Counted from the stretch's first letter, positions 43,432-53,835 are shown. The stretch is 64,000 nt of DNA from Peltaster fructicola (GCA_001592805.2 CP051139.1:310001-374000); one strand, 5' to 3'. Translations and numbers: made by a program. Notes: generated by a model from the sequence alone, not told the origin.

Positions 43432-43838
43432 GACATTGGCTGTGTTAGATTAGATGACAAACTTATGGAGTAGATTGTTGTTTCTATTCTTGCTGCTTCT
43501 CGGACTCCGTTGCAGCCAGATAGGAGTCGATCATGTTGACGTTGAAACGCGTACGTTCGGCGAAGTCATTTCCATGCGGGCACGGCCCGTGAGTAACATT
43601 GACAAGCGGTCTGCAGACACAGCCTCCAAGGATCTTTACACCTCACACCTATCCTAATCGACACTCGTTCTTCTTCCACTCGACATCTTCTGGCTCTGGA
43701 CTTACTACATTGCACCAAAGCCGACCTCCACTAACGCCTCCTCCATCTCACAAAGCCTCGAATCTCAACGTACCAAAAGTATGACTTAACTCACGGAGCA
43801 GGAGCACCCCGAAGCCTGCGGCACGGCACAGCGTCACT
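43432..43838. other. Intergenic promoter region of the DUF7053 gene
   Basis: About 400 bp between two plus-strand genes, with CT-rich stretches and ACC-rich sequence near 43660-43770 that look like a core promoter and leader. No ORF of note. Confidence 0.5.
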
Positions 43839-44804
43839 ATGTCGAAACGATCCGTCTTCACACACATTACTCCATTGCCAGCCAATGTCACCAGAGAAAG
43901 AGCTGTGGAATGGCTTCACAACCATCAAGAGATGATACAGCTGAATCCATTGGTGATACGATATCGGCGATGTGAACCACACAATCAGTCACCGAAGGAA
44001 GAGCACTCGTGTTACTGGTACGAGATGACAGACAAAATCAATTATCTGCCCGGAGGCCTCATGAAAGGCGAAGTGACATACAAGGGTGCCTTCCACAACC
44101 TTCCATCAGGTCTACAGACCCACGTGTATGCTCCAGCTGGTCTCGAGCTGCGAGAGAAATGGACAGTGTGCGGGAATATGCCAGGCGAACCAAGAGAACC
44201 GGTTGAGCTGGGTAGTGGCATCACAAGCGATGGGCTCTATATACGCGAGGACGTCGACATGAGGTGCAACGTTTTCCTCACAGGGTTCGTTAAGAAAAAT
44301 CTCAACAAATCCCACAAGGTCCTGGTGGACAGCATCGTGAGAAAGGCCTCAGAGCCCATCCCTAAGCGAGCAGAACGGAGATCTACGGTACCCCTGCAGC
44401 GGACAGCGCCTCGCCCGGAGCCCCAAGAGCTACCCACACCAGCGCAGGATGATCTACAGAAGGAGCTGCCAGCTTGTCAGTGTCCAGCAGGGCACGACCC
44501 GACCTGCTCGATGTACGATGATCCTACCATAGGTCGCTTCGCCGATCTTCAGGTTGACGACAAGAGCGCAACCTCTCACGGACCAGTAGCGTACGAAGAG
44601 TTCAGCTACGTGAAGATGCCCACGACGGCAGAAGCTGCCGATCCTGAGCTCTTCTCTGGGAATTTTCACCCTCTGTCACACTACCAGCTGCTGCTGGGAA
44701 ACAGCAAAAACAGCGAAGACGAAGCGTCATTCGTCCAGACCACTAAGATGTCGCTTGTAAGAGCAGAATTGCCTGCGACTCCCAGCAGAGCGGCTACGAC
44801 CTAA
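43839..44804 (+). CDS. DUF7053-family fungal protein
   Basis: Single exon, 321 aa. The first 170 residues match the fungal DUF7053 fold: a start of the type MSKRSVFTHITPLP, a helix with NHQEMIQLNPLVI, a strand-rich core containing YWYEMTDKINYLPGG and the THVYAPAGLELREKWTV segment, and an end at RCNVFLTGFVKKNL. This is a START/polyketide-cyclase-like barrel that may bind a lipid or other hydrophobic ligand; this part is inference. The rest is disordered and Pro-rich, with a Cys cluster (CQCPAGHDPTC) and a YEEFSYV motif. Its function is not known in any fungus that I can name. Confidence 0.8.
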   Translation: MSKRSVFTHITPLPANVTRERAVEWLHNHQEMIQLNPLVIRYRRCEPHNQSPKEEHSCYWYEMTDKINYLPGGLMKGEVTYKGAFHNLPSGLQTHVYAPAGLELREKWTVCGNMPGEPREPVELGSGITSDGLYIREDVDMRCNVFLTGFVKKNLNKSHKVLVDSIVRKASEPIPKRAERRSTVPLQRTAPRPEPQELPTPAQDDLQKELPACQCPAGHDPTCSMYDDPTIGRFADLQVDDKSATSHGPVAYEEFSYVKMPTTAEAADPELFSGNFHPLSHYQLLLGNSKNSEDEASFVQTTKMSLVRAELPATPSRAATT

Positions 44805-45575
44805 ACCAGTCCTGGCTCCTAGCTCCATCTCGGTTTCGTGGACGACGTTCCAACGTCCTGGTATGGAGGTGTGGCGAACATGTAGGAAGGGCTGGGGCTC
44901 TTGACTCTAGCGAGCGTCATAACACACCTTGGTGGCTTTCGCTGCCCTCACAGCTGGCAACTGAAGCATGTTCAGACAAGTCATACGTGGCTGTGGCCAG
45001 CGCAGTGTAGTAAAGTGTCTACATTCCGATCAAGCGGATATCTCCCTAGACGACCAGCTGACGTCTGCATAAGCCACTTTACTTCAGCGACGTAAGGCCA
45101 TTTCACTCAACTTGTGGAGGCAATCCACCAAACAACCAGATGCTCCATCATCTAGTGCAGGATCTATCAAACGACTCCGCATCAAAAGTGTAATATTGAA
45201 CTATGGCGCGAACCACTGTTCTATTGCGCAATGCTAGCCTGAGATGATAGCACTATCTAACTATTGGTCGCCAGGCAGCTAGTTGTGGAATGTGCCAAGG
45301 TCAGCGCTCATTCGTTGAGTCGCCTGCTACAATGGCATCGACACCCAGCTATATGAGAAAGGTACCTGATGCTCCCTTGCATCCCTTCCTCCAATTGTCC
45401 AGACATTGCTGCAGCAACGATCTCTTTGTTTACACTGCGCAAGAGCAAAAGACGTCTTTCGACATTGCACATGCCTCCAACTTCATGTATATCCGACGTC
45501 GTAGTCGAACATCAACCTCTTTCAAAGACATCGACACCAGTGACTAGAGAATCATTATTATACACTGCTCTGGAC
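44805..45575. promoter_or_regulatory. Upstream region of wetA with two AbaA-type CATTCC sites
   Basis: 770 bp with no gene. CATTCC occurs at 45022-45027 and, inverted, at 45287-45292; this matches the AbaA consensus CATTCY known to control wetA in Aspergillus. Six-base sites arise by chance often, so this is suggestive only. An in-frame extension of the wetA ORF covers 45369-45575. Confidence 0.35.
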
Positions 45576-47276
45576 ATGGCCGTTCTCCGTCATATGGCAT
45601 ACGGCCAGATCCGGCAGCCTCTCAACAAAGAATCGGACTGGTCAGGAATCTGCGACACGGTCTTTGATCAGTATACCAACGACGACGATGTCTTTGGCCT
45701 GAGCGCGCAGCAGCGTCAAAGCACCAGCTCAGACAACTCGGCAAACATCTTTGACTATTCGATCTCCTCAGGACAAAGCATCCACACAACAGGCACATCA
45801 CCTGATCCTGCCTGGGCCGAACATGTGGCGATGACGGCTGCTGCAGTCGAAGCAATGCCACATGTTCCCTACACTGAACAGCCTCAACCTAAGGAAGGTA
45901 ACACTTTCTGGCAGAAGACTCTCAAAGCGCTCGAACGTAACGCAGTCGAGTCAGAGGATAAGCTGCGAGTACTCCGAACGTCTAAATCTCATCCCGACTT
46001 CCTTAGTCTCGGAGGTCATCCGTCGCCAGCATGCGTGCCGTGTCCCGTGCCTGATTCCTCTTTCTCTGTGCCACGTAGCAGACCTCGAGAATCTGCAAAC
46101 GGCCACGCAAAGAAGAACTCGACGTCACAGCTACGATCGATATCGCGCGGCCGACCTCAGGGCGTCGCGAAGAATAACACCATCAACAACGCGTCCACCG
46201 CTACGATGCGCAAGCGAAGTGTATCGCCAACGAAGATGTCGATGACTCCATCACGATACAGAGCTGGCTTCCAGGAGGCCTGGACCAACAAGATCCAAAC
46301 CAGTCCAACAAAGTATGCTTTAAGAATGCCAACTCATGCGCTTCCGGACTCGCCGCCGTCTTCAGCACATCTCTCGCAACAAGATTTTGCTGCTTTCAGT
46401 TCACCAACAAGAGATCCGTCTACTGCTCTTATGCATGCCTACGACTCGGAGCTGTCGCCACTGACAACGACCTTTCAGCAGGCGCGAATACACACGCCTG
46501 ATGCCTCGCCTTTCTTCCAGCCAGTCTCGCAGGCGACATACTTCGATCACAATGTGTCAACATATCAACCACAGCCGGCGCTGTACCACACAACGGCGCA
46601 GAATGTGCTCCCGAACAGCAGGATAGCGTCGTTTGATTTCGGCTTCTCAGCACCACCAACGCAGGAGTCGTGGGCAGCAACTTATGACCATTCTGCCATG
46701 CCAAACTATCATGCGGTCCCTGCACAAGATGTCTTTGGAGGCGTGGAGCAGGTCATCGATCAGACAGTGTTTCCAGCTGGACTAGGAATCAGTTGCGATG
46801 CTACTTACTATCCGCCGGTCACTGCGAACGACTACGCTGTGCCTGCTGCTGCCTATCAGCAGCTGCAGCCAGTGCAGCCGACACACAGGGCGTGTTATGC
46901 GCCGTTGCCAGATGGCATGCCTCTTACGCCACACAAGCAGCGCATGCAATCGCGATCACCGTCGCCTCCAATGACAGAGTCACGGTCGAGGCGAGCATCA
47001 GGAGTGTCTGGTCAACGCCGTGGAGCAAAGCATCGTCGCGCAAAGTCAACGACAGCTATCCCTAGAACCTCGGACAAGGGCGGCTTCGTCAACTTCACTC
47101 CAGATGACAGTAACAAGATACTGAGCGGAGTCGCGCCCTCTGGTAGCTCGAAGACGAAAGCAAGGAGGGAGAAGGAGGCTGCTGATAGGAGGCGGCGATT
47201 GAGCCTCGCTGCCGTGAAGGCTGTTGTGGACGCTGGTGGTAATTTGGAGGGACTTGCGCAAGCTGGTCTCCTGTAG
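45576..47276 (+). CDS. wetA: Conidial-maturation regulator WetA
   Basis: 566 aa from ATG 45576; the frame is open back to 45369 (another in-frame ATG), but the shorter start (MAVLRHMAYGQI) leads straight into the usual acidic start region (DTVFDQYTNDDDVFGL). The diagnostic part is the C-terminus: GGFVNFTPDDSNKILSGVAP, followed by SGSSKTKARREKEAADRRRR and a final helix ending with VDAGGNLEGL, which is the conserved WetA/ESC1 DNA-binding region. The middle is Ser/Pro/Gln-rich with SPTK-type phosphosites. Family knowledge: WetA is the last step of the BrlA-AbaA-WetA cascade. It controls spore-wall completion, trehalose storage and pigmentation. It implies that this fungus forms conidia. A neutral trehalase lies 15 kb away but is not obviously linked. 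Confidence 0.9.
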   Translation: MAVLRHMAYGQIRQPLNKESDWSGICDTVFDQYTNDDDVFGLSAQQRQSTSSDNSANIFDYSISSGQSIHTTGTSPDPAWAEHVAMTAAAVEAMPHVPYTEQPQPKEGNTFWQKTLKALERNAVESEDKLRVLRTSKSHPDFLSLGGHPSPACVPCPVPDSSFSVPRSRPRESANGHAKKNSTSQLRSISRGRPQGVAKNNTINNASTATMRKRSVSPTKMSMTPSRYRAGFQEAWTNKIQTSPTKYALRMPTHALPDSPPSSAHLSQQDFAAFSSPTRDPSTALMHAYDSELSPLTTTFQQARIHTPDASPFFQPVSQATYFDHNVSTYQPQPALYHTTAQNVLPNSRIASFDFGFSAPPTQESWAATYDHSAMPNYHAVPAQDVFGGVEQVIDQTVFPAGLGISCDATYYPPVTANDYAVPAAAYQQLQPVQPTHRACYAPLPDGMPLTPHKQRMQSRSPSPPMTESRSRRASGVSGQRRGAKHRRAKSTTAIPRTSDKGGFVNFTPDDSNKILSGVAPSGSSKTKARREKEAADRRRRLSLAAVKAVVDAGGNLEGLAQAGLL

Positions 47277-47429
47277 CATAGTTGTATTGTACACACTCAT
47301 GAAACTATTCTTCGTTCTATTGAGTCCTTTCGTTCGGTCGTGATCGTTGACTCAAGCGTGAGGTCTGTTGCCACTATTTTAGCCCGATTTGCTCCGTGGA
47401 ACCTCATCCAAGTTACTGCAGACGACAAG

Positions 47430-48327
47430 ATGCTGGTCCGTCAATTCTGCCGTGCGTCTACAGGCCATTCGCCCATCAGTAAGTTGTACATCAGAGCCAT
47501 GTCGACCTCACAAAGCCCACCGAGCGGTCGTCATCGGTTTGCGCCGCTACGAGCTCAATCACAACCGAGCGACGGCACCATACAGCTACAGGGCATCATT
47601 TTCGATATGGATGGAACGCTATGTGAGTCAGAGTGTGGCTCTCAGTGCTTAGACTGACCTCGTCTTACCGAAGAAGGTGAGCCACAGAACTACATGTTTG
47701 GAGAGATGCGCAAGGCACTCGGCATACCAAAATCCACAGACATCATCGACCACATCAACAGCCTGCCCAGTGAGGAGCAACCCGCTGCATGGACCAAGAT
47801 CGAAGACATTGAGAGAACCGCTATGGTCAAACAGGTTGCTCAACCTGGCTTGACCCAGCTACTGGAGTATCTTGATCAGAAGAACATTCGCAAGGGCATC
47901 TGCACGAGGAATTTCGAGTATGTGTTATGTCGCTATGGTACATTATGACTGACCGCTACGTAGTAAGCCTGTGAATCATCTTCTGGCGAACCATGTAGCA
48001 GGCCATATCATTCCCTTTCAGCCTGTGCTCACCCGTAGCTTCAAACCGCCGAAGCCATCGCCGGCTGGCATATTACATATTGTACAGAATTGGGGTGTGA
48101 GAACACCAGCAGAACCATCAGAAAAGCAGCAGATCCCAGTAATCATGGTCGGAGACTCGATAGATGATATCGTGGCTGGTCATGATGCTGGCGCACTGAC
48201 TGTGCTGCTCGCCAGCCCAGGAAAAGAAGACTTGGCAGAAGATGCAAGAACTGATGTTGTGGTCGACCGACTTGATGAGTTGGTCGAGCTGCTAGAGCAT
48301 GGTCTGAATAGCAGACACGCTAGCTGA
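47430..48327 (+). CDS. HAD-superfamily phosphatase (phosphoglycolate phosphatase-like)
   Basis: Three exons: 47430-47622, 47677-47917 and 47964-48327, total 265 aa. Motif I is IIFDMDGTL (split just after by an intron), the motif III Lys is in KPPKPSP, and motif IV is VGDSIDDI. A small helical cap (LGIPKSTDIIDHINSLP...) lies between motifs I and II. The first 23 residues (MLVRQFCRASTGH...) are basic and hydroxylated and could be a mitochondrial presequence; a second in-frame ATG at 47499 would skip it. The substrate is unknown; the family includes phosphoglycolate and sugar-phosphate phosphatases. The stop is only 44 bp from the stop of the convergent zinc-knuckle gene, so transcripts probably overlap. 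Confidence 0.88.
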
Positions 48328-48371
48328 AGGTATCGTCGAGAAAGCAATCTATAATCGTCATCGCATTAGTA

Positions 48372-50042
48372 TCATTGATTAGTGCAGGAGCGAGCTTTTC
48401 CGAAGTCGCCAAGGATCTGAAGCTGGTACGCAGGCAGACTGCCACCATTGGAGCTGCTCCCCGGCGGAGGAGCAGTGTCTTCGGGAGTCGGATCTCTGAT
48501 GTACCTTGCAGCTTCGGCGGCACTCCACGCATTGCAGAACGAAACACGCTTGCGAATGTATTCTGGCAGGCGAGGACAATCGTCTCCCCAGTGTGGACCA
48601 GAGCAGCGGTAGCATTGGACAAGCATGTCCTCTGCTCTGACCTTGTCCTCGGGCGCTACCTCATAATCCCCACTCCACCATAATCGACTGCACTCTCCCT
48701 CAGCGTGTCCAAGACGGCCACAGAGGTCGCATTCATCTCCAATCGCACCAGCAATGACCGAAGGTCGCTTGCAGTCCTCTGCATAGTGTCCTCGCACACG
48801 GCAGCGAAGGCATTTGCGGCATGGTGGGTGGCTTGCTCCTGGCTGACGAGGTTCGCCACAGACCTCGCACAGGATTACGCAGGTGTCTGGCGTATGGCCT
48901 CGCTTGCCACAAGCCATGCATACCACGATATCAGAGGGTTGCTCAAGGTTGTAGTATCGTGTCTGCTGTTCCTGTTGCTCTGGTGACAGCTGCCAGAATT
49001 GGACCGGCGCTGATGGTGTAGAAGATGTGTTCTTGACATTGTCGAGCTGTTGGCCATTCGCATTGATTGACTTCCAGGTCGCGGTCCTACTGTCATGCTC
49101 TTCGTGCTGCTTACGTCGACCGTGCAGAGGAGCTGGATCTGGTTCGTAGTCCATTTCTAAGTCTGTGGTGTGGCTGTGGCTAGCTCGCTCTTCGTGTAGA
49201 TCCTCATCGTCGGCATAACCGGCGCCATCTTCGAGGAGATCATCATCTGGGTCTGCTTTGCTGTTCATTGTCACCGATTGGCTGCTAGCTGCTAGGCGCT
49301 CCAACTCCAATGGGTCAACGCGCATATCTTCTCTTGATTGAGCGGCCTGCCATAGAAAGTGCCGTGCTGATTTCCTATGCTGGGTTTCGGACTGCATGCA
49401 ATCCAGTAAGAATGCCTCGCAAGCGTCGTTGCCAGATGCAGAAGGATTCATGTTCGTCTTGAGATGGTCGTAAAGCCTGCGTCTAGTCTTCTTCGTGCCA
49501 TTTGGGTTGGCAGACGGCTCACATGCCCATTCCAGAACATTATCGAGTGTAATTTCAGGTCTGTGAGCACGAGTCGCGAGTAGGACCTGGCTGAGAAAGT
49601 GACACTTGGCTGCCTTTGTCACAGATGGCAAGGCGTATTGCGGCTCGGGTTTCTGCTTGACAGACTGTTTAGCAGTGGTCGATCGTGTAAGTGCGACATG
49701 CTCGGTTTTGTCTTTGTTTCTGACTCTCTGGCTTGGTTTCTTCTTCGTCCCTCTCACTTGTGATGTCCATGGAGTGATGTTGTTGACATTCAGTAATTTC
49801 CGAGCTTGAGTCGAGAATTCTGCATTGCGAGTATGATAGTCGTTAGTGATCTGCGCATATGTGAGGTGCGGTTTCTTCTGTTTGTCCTTCTCTAAGCAGA
49901 TTCTGAAGTTGTCGTGTCGTACAGTATTGAGCTCGAAGTCTTTGGTACCGTTCACCCAGGCTGCCTGCTGTTGCTTTGCAAACTTCTCCGAGTGACCTGC
50001 CGAAGCCTTCTTCTTGGCCACACGAGCCTTCGTTCTAGGCAT
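48372..50042 (-). CDS. CCHC zinc-knuckle protein, AIR1/2-like (TRAMP RNA surveillance)
   Basis: Single exon, 556 aa. The C-terminal third holds a tandem series of zinc knuckles: CMACGKRGHTPDTC, a CEVCG...CRKC variant, CLRCRVRGHYAEDC, CDLCGRLGHAEGEC and CYRCSGPHWGDDC. The spacing, the conserved aromatic (LWWSGDYE) after the fourth knuckle and the fifth-knuckle position match fungal Air1/Air2-like proteins. The N-terminal two thirds are basic and lysine-rich, then acidic. In yeast, Air proteins hold RNA for Trf4/5 polyadenylation and exosome decay in the nucleus. This protein is longer than yeast Air1/2 (about 350 aa), so an orthologous role is probable but not proved. Confidence 0.8.
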   Translation of the reverse strand: MPRTKARVAKKKASAGHSEKFAKQQQAAWVNGTKDFELNTVRHDNFRICLEKDKQKKPHLTYAQITNDYHTRNAEFSTQARKLLNVNNITPWTSQVRGTKKKPSQRVRNKDKTEHVALTRSTTAKQSVKQKPEPQYALPSVTKAAKCHFLSQVLLATRAHRPEITLDNVLEWACEPSANPNGTKKTRRRLYDHLKTNMNPSASGNDACEAFLLDCMQSETQHRKSARHFLWQAAQSREDMRVDPLELERLAASSQSVTMNSKADPDDDLLEDGAGYADDEDLHEERASHSHTTDLEMDYEPDPAPLHGRRKQHEEHDSRTATWKSINANGQQLDNVKNTSSTPSAPVQFWQLSPEQQEQQTRYYNLEQPSDIVVCMACGKRGHTPDTCVILCEVCGEPRQPGASHPPCRKCLRCRVRGHYAEDCKRPSVIAGAIGDECDLCGRLGHAEGECSRLWWSGDYEVAPEDKVRAEDMLVQCYRCSGPHWGDDCPRLPEYIRKRVSFCNAWSAAEAARYIRDPTPEDTAPPPGSSSNGGSLPAYQLQILGDFGKARSCTNQ

Positions 50043-50533
50043 CGCGTAGACAGCTTATGGTAACGAAGTTGTCAACTCATGAAGCCAAGAAACCCGAAGT
50101 CAGATGTGTTTGTTGTGAGTGGTGGATGTGAATGTCTAAATTTGACGTTCAAGGGTTTCTAGGTCGCCCAATTAGGCAGGGACGTTCTTCAGAAGGCCGC
50201 TAGAACACGCCTTCGTCATAATGCTTGCTGACCCTGGGGGATTCCCTGATTTGCATCGTCGCGCCGGGCAATATTGTTTGATTCAGCACATCCATTTGAG
50301 ACACCCTTGATACCTTCAGCATCCGTCTATCCACCTCGTCGACACACAGCTGCCTCTTGCACACATCATTCATCATACAGAGCCACCTTGCTTGTGAAAG
50401 CATCAACATCTAGCCAGACGGAATACGTGTCGTGTGGAGCTGTTCCCTCTTCTTCAGCCATCGTACGAGATCGCCAGCATAGTCACCACAAAGCCAACAC
50501 TTCTCCGCCAGCAACTCCATCAGCACACATTCC
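50043..50533. promoter_or_regulatory. Divergent promoter between the zinc-knuckle gene and ORM1
   Basis: 490 bp between two outward-pointing starts. The ORM1 side is rich in CCA/ACC and CT stretches typical of a leader. No specific site is claimed. Confidence 0.45.
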
Positions 50534-51333
50534 ATGCTCCGAACTTCTTCCTACACGAGAGCGCCGCTGTCACCTGCAATTATCACTAGCGGCAGCCTCT
50601 CCTTTGTAGATGACATGAGTCCACGCGCCATGACGAGCGAGGGCACGAGACCTGCTGTGCTGCAGTCGGCAGAGAGGAAGATTAGCTACTACGACGAGGC
50701 GAGGAAGCGAAGGAGGAGGAGTAGTTCTCTGATGTACCATGAGCCTCCAGAGACCCTCGAGCACCAGAGCGACCAGATTGTCAACCCAAACCTCAACGCG
50801 CAGTGGGTGAATGCTAAAGGTACGACCAAGGAAGGACACCCAATGTGCTATGCTGACATTCACAGGCGCCTGGATCATTCATCCTGTCCTCATCATCCTT
50901 CTCAAGATTGTCTACGATATCGTACCTTCCATAACGCAGGAGACGTCCTGGACACTCACCAACATCACATACATGTTTGGCTCGTACCTGATGTTCCACT
51001 GGGTAAGAGGAGTACCATTTGAATTCAATTCTGGAGCATACGACAACCTCAACATGTGGGAACAAATCGACAATGGAGATCAATATACACCTGCCAAGAA
51101 GTTCTTGCTCGCAGTTCCGATATGTCTGTTCTTGATCAGCACACACTATACACACTACGACCTTGCATACTTCATGATCAATTTCCTGGCAACGCTGGCC
51201 GTCGTTGTGCCCAAATTGCCCGCAGTAAGTATACTGCTGCCTGTTTTTGAGCCTCACTGACCGATTCCAGCTTCACCGTATGCGATTCGCAGTTTTCTCA
51301 CCAGCACCCGAGGTACGAGGCGATCCGTTATAA
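50534..51333 (+). CDS. ORM1: ORM1/2 (ORMDL) regulator of serine palmitoyltransferase
   Basis: Three exons: 50534-50819, 50866-51224 and 51271-51333, total 235 aa; an in-frame ATG at 50615 would give 208 aa, nearer to the usual size. The conserved body is unmistakable: NLNAQWVNAKGAWIIHPVLI across intron 1, then SWTLTNITYMFGSYLMFHWV, RGVPFEFNSGAYDNLNMWEQ and QYTPAKKFLLAVPI, with four membrane segments, and LHRMRFAVFS in the last short exon. The N-terminal RRRRSSSL cluster corresponds to the serines that Ypk-type kinases phosphorylate in yeast to release inhibition. The protein sits in the ER and inhibits the first step of sphingolipid synthesis. If intron 2 is retained, a stop follows within 12 codons, giving a form without the last 20 residues. 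Confidence 0.95.
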
Positions 51334-51527
51334 GGCGTCCATAGGGAAGATTCAGAACATGTATTACTACACCATGCTGGACTATGTCCACGATTGCACT
51401 CCTTGAAGATACCACTTACTGCTCTGCTCTTACAATCCTTGTCGCTGTAACACCACCGAAAGTACATCAATTCAGCTGCTACCAGCAGCGCCAGACTCCT
51501 CGCATGCTCTCATCAACCGTGTATGCA

Positions 51528-53201
51528 TTAGTAGTCGATATCGAAGATGTCTCGTGGTCGCGGTCCATACTCTCTGGTATGCTCCGCCATCCACTTCTTC
51601 TCCAGTCTCCACTTGCTTGTATGATGCGCTATGAAGCCATAGAGTATATCTGCTTTTTTGATTGAGGCACCTTCAAGCTTGACTCTGTCGGACTTGAAAG
51701 GCCCAGAGTACTGTACGTCATCCTCTGGTACGTTCATGACTCTGAAGGCGACGAGGGTATTGAGGTAGGACTCTGCTTGGCTTGTTGCGGCCGGTAGTGG
51801 TGGTGGACCGCCACCAAATCCTCCGTGAATCACTGGAGGAGGTGGAGGAGGTGGTGGTACGATGATATGACCATGGTTGTTAGGTACAGTGACTGTGTCT
51901 GCTCGCTTGTTTTCGAAAAGGTCCTCAAGATTGAGTGTGTGGAGCTTCGGCATGGCCGTTTTGATATACGAGAATATAGGCTGCCATTGTCCGTCCTTCA
52001 GATTGACGTGTCGCATGTCCAGACTGTGTAAGCTGCTCAAGGTCGTGAGAAGAGCCAGTAGACTCCTTTCATCAGCATTAACACCACGAAGAGTAAGCTT
52101 CTTCAGATGCGGCAGACGAACGTGGTCTGCGATGTGCTCGAATACTATTGGGTTCCACTTGTCGCTTGAGCGTTCAATCTCGTACTGGCGAAGATCTAGT
52201 GCTTCAAGATTGGCGAAGTAGTTGAGAAAGGACACCAGACTGCGCTCGGTCTGACAGTGCGTATCGTCTTCATCGTCAAACTCAACGAGATGCTTGTGGC
52301 ACATGGTCTTGTTGCCTGTTGGTCGGCCTTTGCGCTTATTACACGAGCAACACATATCTCGGGACCGTGCTACTTCGGAATCTGTCAGGCGAGAGAAGCT
52401 CATTGCGAGTGATCTGATCGAAGAAGTCAGGTTTCGTAGAGCCGAGGGGGATGTGCGTGCGAGAAATGGAGATATCTGTGTGCTTGCTAGGCTGCAATGT
52501 CTGGTATTGGGAAAGATGTCGAAGCTTCCAACACAGAGCTTGGAGCTTAGAAGTGCGTCCATCGTGATGGAGAAGAGGTAGGTTGTATGTGCGGAAAGAA
52601 GATTGAGTCGTGCATCCTTGTCGGCGAGATCAAGATGGGGACCATTACCATCATCTACCTTACAGTTGAGTCGTAGACTGCTGAGCGCTTCGTCTTGACA
52701 ATACAGTTTTATCGTTTCGAAGGCTTGTTGCACCATAGCAGGGTAGACATTGCATTCAACGTTGACCTCATGCTGAGCTCTTCGAAGATTCACTTTGGCC
52801 GATTGTTGTCGAGCTTCAGTTCGTTCTTGAAGCGCAGCTTCACCTTTGGTATCTGAGGTGCAGTATCCCTTGGGTCTGTTCGATAGTATCGGAGGGTCCC
52901 AGTCAGGTGCAAAAGCAAAGATCGGTGACTTGTCGTTGTGATCATCGAATACCAAAGTTGTGATAGTGAGGTTTCTCAGTCGTCGTGAGAGGTTATCTTC
53001 AGTTAATATGCTGGTCAGAGCCTTCAGAGATGTCTCGCTCAGATCGACATTGTGATTGATGAAGTTGGAAAGGTAACCTCCTTGAGATGCCTTTGCGCGC
53101 AGCTCACGCGAGGTCAGGCGAAGCTTGCCAACCTCTTCGGTCGTCAGGAGTGTAACTATGCGCTCGATAAGCTCCACTGGCAGATCTGTGATGGTCGCCA
53201 T
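51528..53201 (-). CDS. F-box protein with leucine-rich-like repeats
   Basis: Single exon, 557 aa. A short F-box is at the very N-terminus (ITDLPVELIERIVTLLTTEE, followed by KLRLTSRELR). The middle contains irregular leucine-rich repeat-like segments (LEALDLRQYEIERS, LKKLTLRGVNADE, LHSLDMRHVNLKDGQW, LHTLNLEDLFENK). A proline run of eight with Gly-Pro flanks (near residue 458) separates these from the C-terminal domain. A Cys cluster (MCCSCNKRKG...CHKH, about residue 285) may bind zinc. Family knowledge: F-box proteins recruit targets to SCF ubiquitin ligases; fungi carry large, fast-evolving sets. The target is unknown. The gene converges on ORM1 with a 194-bp gap. Confidence 0.8.
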   Translation of the reverse strand: MATITDLPVELIERIVTLLTTEEVGKLRLTSRELRAKASQGGYLSNFINHNVDLSETSLKALTSILTEDNLSRRLRNLTITTLVFDDHNDKSPIFAFAPDWDPPILSNRPKGYCTSDTKGEAALQERTEARQQSAKVNLRRAQHEVNVECNVYPAMVQQAFETIKLYCQDEALSSLRLNCKVDDGNGPHLDLADKDARLNLLSAHTTYLFSITMDALLSSKLCVGSFDIFPNTRHCSLASTQISPFLARTSPSALRNLTSSIRSLAMSFSRLTDSEVARSRDMCCSCNKRKGRPTGNKTMCHKHLVEFDDEDDTHCQTERSLVSFLNYFANLEALDLRQYEIERSSDKWNPIVFEHIADHVRLPHLKKLTLRGVNADERSLLALLTTLSSLHSLDMRHVNLKDGQWQPIFSYIKTAMPKLHTLNLEDLFENKRADTVTVPNNHGHIIVPPPPPPPPVIHGGFGGGPPPLPAATSQAESYLNTLVAFRVMNVPEDDVQYSGPFKSDRVKLEGASIKKADILYGFIAHHTSKWRLEKKWMAEHTREYGPRPRDIFDIDY

Positions 53202-53607
53202 GTCTCTGTGATGTCAATACATGGATGTTTGATAGATGAGGACCAGAAGACTAAGAGCGCAGATCTACCTGTAGTCGTGACTGTAGCAGCATGACCGGTC
53301 ACGCAGGCGCAGCATACAAGGCATACACAGCTGAGGCTGCGCCGCAGGAAAACAAACGGTGCTCACTGCGGGGACAGATATATATTGCCTTGCATTCTAT
53401 ATACATCATACACATGTTATCAATGGGTAATGCTACTGAGTATGCTGTCTGGTTCTGATCTGCTGATCTACATTGCAGTAAGTACGTGTGATTGACGTTC
53501 CAGCAGCGTTCCGGATCACCCAGATGACTGGCAGAAGTGCGAGCTCTCAGAGACTGCACTAATCGAAAACTGATGGAGTATTATCGAAGCAGGAGGGCGA
53601 TTAAGAG

Positions 53608-53835
53608 TCATTCGCGCTTGAAGTCTGCTCGCTTGATGATGAAGTCTGGTCGTGCCTTGGGAAAGGCTTTCTCCTCTGCCGTGTATCGTGCGCGAAGGAG
53701 ATCATCATGCTCAGATTCAGCTGAGCACTGCCAGAACTCCTGACCAAAGATAATCTTGGACTGCATAGAGCAAGAGACGATCTCCAGTGCTGGCACCATG
53801 TGAATCAAGCTCAACAACAGTCCTCCTGCCGACAT
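53608..53835 (-). CDS. Small hypothetical ORF, 75 aa
   Basis: Starts with ATG 53835 (MSAGGLLLSLIHMVPALEIV) and ends in an acidic/basic helical tail (DDLLRARYTAEEKAFPKARP). Composition looks more protein-like than random ORFs. It may be the last exon of a gene whose first exon is the ORF at 53895-54248, but I could not find an intron that joins them in frame. No family recognised. Confidence 0.3.
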   Translation of the reverse strand: MSAGGLLLSLIHMVPALEIVSCSMQSKIIFGQEFWQCSAESEHDDLLRARYTAEEKAFPKARPDFIIKRADFKRE

